DNA of 5,508 bases from assembly GCA_902465425.1 (NCBI GenBank), contig CABQNA010000112.1:1-5508 (forward strand), in the 5' to 3' direction. Positions 1 to 5,508 of this stretch are shown one piece after another. The notes beneath the pieces are model-generated. The model saw only the letters and a list, made by a program, of their open reading frames with translations, had not been told where the DNA came from and made no database searches. Within the stretch, counting starts at the first letter, position 1. The number at the start of each line of letters is the position of its first letter. The position numbers and the translations under genes were made by a program. The stretch comes from an uncultured Collinsella sp. GTDB taxonomy: Bacteria > Actinomycetota > Coriobacteriia > Coriobacteriales > Coriobacteriaceae.

Positions 1-10
1 CGACACGCAT

Positions 11-49
11 AAAAAGCCTCCCATTTCTCATGTCCAAGAAATGGGAGGC
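11..49 (-). terminator. Rho-independent terminator downstream of rpoD
   Basis: On the minus strand a perfect 13-bp stem forms between 37-49 and 16-28, closing an 8-nt loop at 29-36. The lower part of the stem is GC-rich (GCCTCCC/GGGAGGC). It is followed directly by five T residues (the A run at 11-15 on the plus strand). This is a textbook intrinsic terminator, starting about 31 nt past the rpoD stop codon, and it closes the truB-ribF-dnaG-rpoD transcription unit. The plus-strand side has no T tract after the stem, so it looks unidirectional. Confidence 0.94.
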
Positions 50-80
50 AGTTCAGTGCTTGAGGGCGCTTCTTGCTTGA

Positions 81-1430
<1,350 letters not shown>

Positions 1431-1435
1431 AGATT

Positions 1436-1442
1436 CTCCCTT
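1436..1442 (-). promoter_or_regulatory. Ribosome binding site that decides the rpoD start
   Basis: The minus strand reads AAGGGAG, then five bases (AATCT), then GTG at 1428-1430. The spacing is optimal for initiation at that GTG. The site overlaps the second to fourth codons of the longer reading that begins with ATG at 1443-1445. That ATG is preceded only by a weak GGA. The sequence therefore favours the GTG start; use of both starts cannot be excluded. Confidence 0.7.
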
Positions 1443-1445
1443 CAT

Positions 1446-1540
1446 AGTCCACAGGACTCAATACTTTAGCACACACATTGACGTCTATACCCAAAAAGAG
1501 GACTGGATATAGGCGAGAATACGCTGGTTGACCACAACAT
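1446..1540 (-). other. dnaG-rpoD intergenic leader
   Basis: This is the only real intergenic gap in the unit: 95 nt to the upstream ATG, or 110 nt to the preferred GTG of rpoD. It is visibly more AT-rich than the genes around it. I see no hairpin before the T5 run at about 1492-1496, so no intrinsic terminator separates dnaG from rpoD and read-through is expected. A weak promoter-like pair exists on the minus strand: TAGACG at 1482-1487, an 18-nt gap, then TATTGA at 1458-1463. The match is poor. A dedicated rpoD promoter is plausible from the AT-richness and the gap, but it is not demonstrated. Confidence 0.35.
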
Positions 1541-3649
1541 CTAGGCTTGTTCGGTGCCTGCGGCCTCCAGGCCGATCAAACGGAACGGGTCCGCCACGCC
1601 GCCGATCGACTTTTGCAGCTCGCGTTGACGCTGCGAATCCTGCGCGGCCTGCACGGTCAGCGCACGACGGGCCTCATCATCGAGCGAACGGTCCTGGCGC
1701 AGCTTGGCCTGTGCGGCACGCATGCGGCGCTTAATGGTGTAGAGCTCGAGCGTATCGAGCATAAACACGATGTTCGTCTCGGTGGGGTGCTTGCTCGTCG
1801 CCGAGATGCGCCCGGCGCTCACAAGCGTTGCCGCATCGGGACACACCGAGCGCGCCGCATCCATGCAGGCTGCAGGATCGGTTCCCGGCGGCGTTGCCAG
1901 AACGGCCCATGCGATGGACTCGTGACGTGGGTCAACCCACTCGATGGAGCAGATGCGGTCGGCATACGTGCGGAACAGGTCGGGGTAGCTCGTGAGCATG
2001 GTCAGCAGCTCGCGTTCCCCTGCCAAGGACTTGCGCTCCAGATCGGTAAGAACCATCGGCGCCGCCGCAGCCGGTGCGCCCAAACCATCAGCCACAGGCA
2101 CAGCGCCCACACCATCGGGCACATCGATTGGCGGCAAGTCGTCAACGACCTCCACTGGTGCAGCGCCATAGGCATCGAGCGGGACGTAGTCGTACGGTTC
2201 TTCCTCGACCGGCGCCGCTACGGCCGGAGTCGCGCCCGATGCCCAAGCACCACGAGATGTCCCCTGCGAACCAGACGACCGACCGCCCGCGCTACCAGAT
2301 CGCTCAGCCTGCGCCCGCTGGCGTTCATAGTTCTGTTCGCGGCGGCGCTCCGCATCCTCGCGCTTGGCGACGTCGCGAAACACGCGGCCCGAGCTCGCTC
2401 GCACGGTCTCCAGATCCAAACCCAACAGATCGGCAATCTGGATAAAGTACGTGTCGATCATATAGCTGTCGCGCAGCGGATAGATGAGCGTCAGCGCATC
2501 TTCCAGCGCCTTGGCGCGACCGCCCGGCGTGGTGATGTCGCTCGACTCCTGCAGCGAACGGTAGACAAAGTCCATGAGGGGCTCGGCAGCGTCGATGCGC
2601 GTCTGCAGCTCCTGTCCACCATGTGCCGTAATAAACTCCATAGGATCGTTGCCGTCGGGCAGCACCACGCAGCGCAGGTCCATCGAATCCTGCTCGATAA
2701 ACTGAATCGCGCGGCGGGCGGCTTTCTGGCCCGCGGCATCGCCGTCGAACATATACACGATGCGCTTGGCAAAGCGGGTGAGCGTCTTGACGTGATGCTC
2801 CGTGAGCGCGGTGCCCAGCGTAGCGACAACGTTTTTAATCCCCGCCTCCCAACAGGCGATGCAGTCGGTATAGCCCTCTACCACGATGGCGGTATCCTGC
2901 GCGACAATATACTCCTTGGCCCAATTAAAGCCGTAGAGGTTTCGCTTTTTATGGAACACGCTCGTCTCGGCGGTGTTGAGGTACTTGGGTTGGCCGTCAC
3001 CCATGATGCGACCGCCAAAGGCAATGTTGTGACCCTGCTCGTCAAAGATGGGAAACATCACGCGGTCGTAGAAGCGGTCGGCAAGCTGTCCGCGCCCGCG
3101 GCTCACGGCAACATTGGCGTCGATCATCTCCTGCGGGGTAAAACCCGCCTGGGACAGGTGCGACACCAGCGCATTGCGACCCGGCGCAAAGCCCAGGCAG
3201 TAGCGGCGGCAGACGTCGCCGCCCATGCCGCGGCTGGCAAAGTACTCGCGCGGACGGCCGTCCTTACCGCGCATAAGCATGGTGTGGTAGAACTGGGCGG
3301 TCTCGGCGCACAGATCGTAGATGCGGGCACGTTTGGTACCGCGCTCGCGGCGATCTCCGGTGTCGTGCAGCTCAATACCTGCGCGATCGGCCAAATAACG
3401 GATTGACTCGGGAAAGCTCAGGTTCTCGCGCTTCATAATATAGGTGAAGACATCGCCGCCTTCGCCGCAGCCAAAGCAGTGCCAGACCTGCGTGGCGGGG
3501 ATAATGTGGAAAGACGGCGTCTTTTCGCCATGGAAGGGGCAGCAACCCCAAAATTCATGGCCGCGGGGCTTGAGTTCAACCGTTTCCTGCACGATGGCGA
3601 CTAGGTCGGACGCAGCGCGTACCTGGTCTTTTTCCTCATCGCTAATCAC
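1541..3649 (-). CDS. dnaG: DNA primase DnaG
   Basis: DnaG synthesises the RNA primers for lagging-strand and origin replication and works with the replicative helicase DnaB at the fork. The 702-aa protein has the full domain order. The N-terminal CHC2 zinc domain (about 30-95) has CPFHGEKTPSFH and HCFGCGEGGDVF, with probable zinc ligands C37, H40, C58 and C61. An RNA-polymerase basic subdomain (about 110-245) includes DRVMFPIFDEQG and AFGGRIMGDGQPKYLN. The TOPRIM core (about 250-340) has VVEGYTD (E258), MFDGDAAGQKAA (D302, D304) and LPDGNDPMEFI, the acidic metal-binding residues. A charged, then Ala/Pro/Gly-rich linker (about 428-535) precedes a C-terminal helicase-binding domain (about 536-690). 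Many DnaGs are about 580-640 aa; the extra length here is mostly linker. It starts with GTG, inside the end of ribF (8-nt overlap), behind the strong ribosome site AGGGGGTGA. All catalytic residues appear intact. Confidence 0.98.
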   Translation of the reverse strand: MISDEEKDQVRAASDLVAIVQETVELKPRGHEFWGCCPFHGEKTPSFHIIPATQVWHCFGCGEGGDVFTYIMKRENLSFPESIRYLADRAGIELHDTGDRRERGTKRARIYDLCAETAQFYHTMLMRGKDGRPREYFASRGMGGDVCRRYCLGFAPGRNALVSHLSQAGFTPQEMIDANVAVSRGRGQLADRFYDRVMFPIFDEQGHNIAFGGRIMGDGQPKYLNTAETSVFHKKRNLYGFNWAKEYIVAQDTAIVVEGYTDCIACWEAGIKNVVATLGTALTEHHVKTLTRFAKRIVYMFDGDAAGQKAARRAIQFIEQDSMDLRCVVLPDGNDPMEFITAHGGQELQTRIDAAEPLMDFVYRSLQESSDITTPGGRAKALEDALTLIYPLRDSYMIDTYFIQIADLLGLDLETVRASSGRVFRDVAKREDAERRREQNYERQRAQAERSGSAGGRSSGSQGTSRGAWASGATPAVAAPVEEEPYDYVPLDAYGAAPVEVVDDLPPIDVPDGVGAVPVADGLGAPAAAAPMVLTDLERKSLAGERELLTMLTSYPDLFRTYADRICSIEWVDPRHESIAWAVLATPPGTDPAACMDAARSVCPDAATLVSAGRISATSKHPTETNIVFMLDTLELYTIKRRMRAAQAKLRQDRSLDDEARRALTVQAAQDSQRQRELQKSIGGVADPFRLIGLEAAGTEQA
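2045..2299 (-). other. Low-complexity interdomain linker coding region of dnaG
   Basis: This stretch encodes DnaG residues 451-535. It is Ser/Gly-rich at first (about 451-475), then Ala/Pro/Val- and Asp/Glu-rich (about 476-535), and is predicted by eye to be disordered. It is preceded by a highly charged Arg/Glu/Gln stretch (about 429-450) that probably ends the polymerase domain as a helix. The frame is uninterrupted and codon use stays like the rest of the gene, so it is a genuine linker and not a frameshift artefact. It tethers the catalytic core to the DnaB-interacting domain. Confidence 0.75.
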
Positions 3650-4649
3650 GGATGCTCACCCCCTGCTCGCCCAAGTTGTGACGAATATCTTCGATATTAC
3701 CCTCGACGGTCGCGATCAACTCATCCAGCGAATCGAACACGCGCGACGGGCGCAGCCAGCGCGTAAACGCCAGCGAAACGGAAGCGCCGTACAGGTCGCC
3801 CGTATAACCAATTAAATTAGCCTCGAGATGCGCCGAAGCGGCATCGTCGGCATACGTCGGCGGCAGTCCGACGTTCACGGCAGCGGGCCACGCGGTGTCA
3901 TCGACCAGTACCAGACCCTCATACACGCCATCGGCAGGCACCTGAATACCGTCGGGAACCTGCAGGTTTGCCGTGGGAAAGCCCATGCCAGAACCCTCGT
4001 GACGGCCGCGAATAACACCGCCACGCACCATATACGGACGGCCGAGTAACTCAGCAGCCAGCTCCACATGGCCCTGTCCGAGCTCATGACGGATACGGGT
4101 GGCGCAAATGGCCTCACCGCCCTCGCAAAGCAAGTCGTGACCATACACGTCAACGCCGTGTTCGGCACCCCAGGCGCGCATCTCGGCAACACCAGATGCA
4201 CCACCGCGACCCAGCCTAAAGTCGCTACCAACGCGAATCGAGCGAATGTCAACCAGACGCGACACCAGCGAGAGAAAATCAACATGGTCAAGCGCCGCAA
4301 CCTCAGGCGTAAAGGGAACGGCCACCACCGCATCGACCCCGGTCTGAGCCAGGGCATGCAGACGGTCGGCCGTCGTCATCAATTTTTGAGCGGGCGAAGG
4401 GCTCACCACAACGTCCGGGTCGGGATCGAAGGTAACCACGACCGCCTTACAGCCATGGGCACGGGCATCACGGACAAGCGATTCGATGAGTTCCTGGTGT
4501 CCACGGTGAACGCCGTCGAACACGCCGATGGCAATCGATGCGGCACCCAAGTGCTCACACTCATCAAACGCATCGGCAGTAACGATGCGAGCCTCGTCCG
4601 ACTCGCCCGCAAAAAAGATACGCGCGAGCTCGCGAGCGGACAACATCAT
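3642..4649 (-). CDS. ribF: Bifunctional riboflavin kinase / FAD synthetase
   Basis: RibF phosphorylates riboflavin to FMN and then adenylylates FMN to FAD in the cytoplasm. The 335-aa length fits the bifunctional family. The N-terminal nucleotidyltransferase domain (about 35-190) shows GVFDGVHRGHQ (42-52), the HxGH-type ATP site. It also has VVTFDPDPDVVVSP (71-84), VGSDFRLGRGGASGV (140-154) and TRIRHELGQGHVELAAELLG. The C-terminal kinase domain (about 205-330) shows GMGFPTANLQ (221-230) with the PTAN motif, GVYEGLV, AAVNVGLPPTY, LEANLIGYTGDLYG with the likely catalytic Glu276, and a closing LRPSRVFDSLDELI helix. Some motif positions differ from the usual consensus: FDPDP where FDPHP is common, and CATRIR where SSTRIR is common. 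The start is ATG at 4647-4649 with a 4-nt ATGA overlap with truB. An adjacent second ATG (4644-4646) would shorten it by one residue. The ribosome site is modest (GGCGGTG), which fits translational coupling. Confidence 0.96.
   Translation of the reverse strand: MMLSARELARIFFAGESDEARIVTADAFDECEHLGAASIAIGVFDGVHRGHQELIESLVRDARAHGCKAVVVTFDPDPDVVVSPSPAQKLMTTADRLHALAQTGVDAVVAVPFTPEVAALDHVDFLSLVSRLVDIRSIRVGSDFRLGRGGASGVAEMRAWGAEHGVDVYGHDLLCEGGEAICATRIRHELGQGHVELAAELLGRPYMVRGGVIRGRHEGSGMGFPTANLQVPDGIQVPADGVYEGLVLVDDTAWPAAVNVGLPPTYADDAASAHLEANLIGYTGDLYGASVSLAFTRWLRPSRVFDSLDELIATVEGNIEDIRHNLGEQGVSIRD
3656..3664 (-). promoter_or_regulatory. Strong ribosome binding site for dnaG inside ribF
   Basis: The minus strand reads AGGGGGTGA, matching the ideal AGGAGGTGA at eight of nine bases. 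It lies 6 nt before the GTG at 3647-3649, within the last codons of ribF. It supports the GTG start of dnaG over any internal start. The 8-nt gene overlap (GTGATTAG) lets ribosomes that terminate on ribF re-initiate on dnaG. Confidence 0.8.
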
Positions 4650-5508
4650 CGAACACCGCCGATTGCCTGCGGAAACACGTGCTCCATGACAAAGCGGGCA
4701 CCCTCAATGCGGGCGAGCGCCTTGAGTCCCCCATCGAGTACCAACGCAAACGGCGCCTTCGAGGCATCGAAGCCCGCAAGCGCACGCCCAACGGGAATGC
4801 GACGGCCGCAGAGGAGGTCGTCGGCAAGATTGCCCGGCAAGTCAACACGCGTGGCGCCCAGGGCTGCAATGGGATCCAGAGCAAAGCTAGCCGCGGACTC
4901 GGGAGAAAGCTCCTCCACCGCATGACAGGCGCCAATGGAAATAACACCGGAGGCCGTACGGCGCAGCGCGGAAATGTGCGCGGCGCTCTCGCAAGCACGG
5001 CCCAGGTCGCGAGCGAGCGCACGGATATAGGTGCCCTTGCTCACCGAGAACGCCACGGTCCACACGCACGTATCACCCTCGCCGCCCACGGCGATCAGGT
5101 CGGCGGCATAGACCTCGACGGGGCGCGGAGGTAGGTCCACCGCATTGCCCTCGCGAGCAGACTTGTAGGCGCGAACGCCATTAACCGAGATAGCCGAAAA
5201 AGCCGGCGGCACCTGCATCTGCGGGCCCAGCATGGCGGCTAAGCGCTCGCGGGCATAGGCAGGATCGCGGAGCTCGTTGGCAACAGCCACCGTGCGGACG
5301 GCCTCGCCCTCCGCATCATCGGTATTGGTCTCGGCGCCAAACGAGATGTCGGCGACGTAGCTTTTGGTATCGAGCGTGAGCATGCCCAGCAGACGGGTGG
5401 CCTGACCCACGCCCACCACCATAACACCCGATGCCATAGGGTCGAGCGTGCCGGCATGGCCGACGCGCCGCTCATGGAGGGCGCGTCGGCATTGCGAGAC
5501 CACATCGT
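4646..5508 (-). CDS. truB: tRNA pseudouridine(55) synthase TruB (5' end outside window)
   Basis: TruB isomerises U55 to pseudouridine in the T-arm of most tRNAs. Residues count from the GTG at 5501-5503. The catalytic motif GHAGTLDPMASGVMVVG (15-31) contains the nucleophile D21. The motif QVPPAFSAISVNGVRAYKSA (97-116) follows. VSKGTYIRALARDLG (154-168) and LRRTASG (180-186) complete the synthase core. A small C-terminal region (about 222-285, LLCGRRIP) resembles the TruB C-terminal RNA-binding extension. The gene is cut at its 5' end. The frame stays open to position 5508 and the codons before the GTG read D, probably preceded by H, which matches the family's SHDVV start motif. The GTG/V is therefore internal, and roughly 15-25 N-terminal residues lie beyond the window. 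The stop TGA overlaps the ribF ATG. Confidence 0.96.
   Translation of the reverse strand, partial: DVVSQCRRALHERRVGHAGTLDPMASGVMVVGVGQATRLLGMLTLDTKSYVADISFGAETNTDDAEGEAVRTVAVANELRDPAYARERLAAMLGPQMQVPPAFSAISVNGVRAYKSAREGNAVDLPPRPVEVYAADLIAVGGEGDTCVWTVAFSVSKGTYIRALARDLGRACESAAHISALRRTASGVISIGACHAVEELSPESAASFALDPIAALGATRVDLPGNLADDLLCGRRIPVGRALAGFDASKAPFALVLDGGLKALARIEGARFVMEHVFPQAIGGVR

Noticed and set aside
1466..1540. Possible 24-codon leader ORF on the minus strand starting right after the dnaG stop (TAGATG) and ending before rpoD
   Set aside because: The ATG directly abuts the dnaG stop and ends in TAA, but there is no ribosome site, no recognisable attenuation structure follows, and an open frame this short is expected by chance. 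Stop/start re-initiation cannot be fully excluded.
1488..1540. T5 run in the dnaG-rpoD gap as a terminator for dnaG
   Set aside because: No stable GC-rich hairpin precedes the T run. The only local inverted arms (TGGT/ACCA, near 1526-1535) are four bases with a 2-nt loop and are far from the T run.
1547..3406. Very long plus-strand open frame (about 619 codons) antisense to dnaG
   Set aside because: It lies wholly opposite a complete, motif-verified dnaG. Its product has no recognisable domain and an Arg/His/Ala-rich composition typical of the antisense of GC-biased codons. It is a shadow frame.
4068..4925. Plus-strand open frame of about 285 codons spanning the ribF/truB junction
   Set aside because: It crosses two well-supported minus-strand genes and shows no domain. 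It is another product of low stop-codon frequency on the opposite strand.
5501..5503. GTG at 5501-5503 as the true start of truB
   Set aside because: The frame is open to the window edge, and the preceding codon (D, probably after H) matches the SHDVV motif near the TruB N-terminus. The gene continues beyond the window.

Overview
The window is an ordinary but tightly packed piece of bacterial core chromosome. All four genes lie on the minus strand, so transcription runs from high to low coordinates: truB (tRNA pseudouridine-55 synthase, 5' end cut by the window edge), ribF (riboflavin kinase/FAD synthetase), dnaG (primase) and rpoD/sigA (primary sigma factor). A strong intrinsic terminator follows rpoD at 11-49. 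I see no RNA genes, mobile elements, CRISPR arrays or foreign-looking segments. Coding density is about 97%, and no gene-free stretch exceeds about 110 bases.

The DNA is clearly GC-rich, with G/C-biased third codon positions. The primary sigma factor has a long acidic-then-basic N-terminal extension, and DnaG is long with an Ala/Pro/Gly-rich linker. Together with the truB-ribF-dnaG-rpoD order, this suggests a high-GC actinobacterial lineage. My best guess is class Coriobacteriia (Collinsella-like), from recall of the general protein character and not from a search.

Layout in the direction of transcription: truB (5508 to 4646) overlaps ribF by 4 nt (an ATGA junction). ribF (4649 to 3642) overlaps dnaG by 8 nt. 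dnaG (GTG start at 3649, stop at 1541) is followed by a leader of roughly 100 nt, and rpoD then ends at 81. The overlaps point to one transcript with translational coupling. The arrangement looks like the tail of the translation-factor (infB-type) operon, which commonly ends in truB-ribF, joined to the dnaG-rpoD half of the classical macromolecular synthesis operon. Translation/tRNA modification, flavin cofactor supply, replication priming and housekeeping transcription would then share one message. rpsO (often after ribF) and rpsU (often before dnaG) are absent at these junctions.

I found no convincing new system. The points worth a second look are the operon junction, the rpoD start codon, the charge-segregated sigma N-terminus, the long DnaG linker and a few substitutions in RibF motifs.
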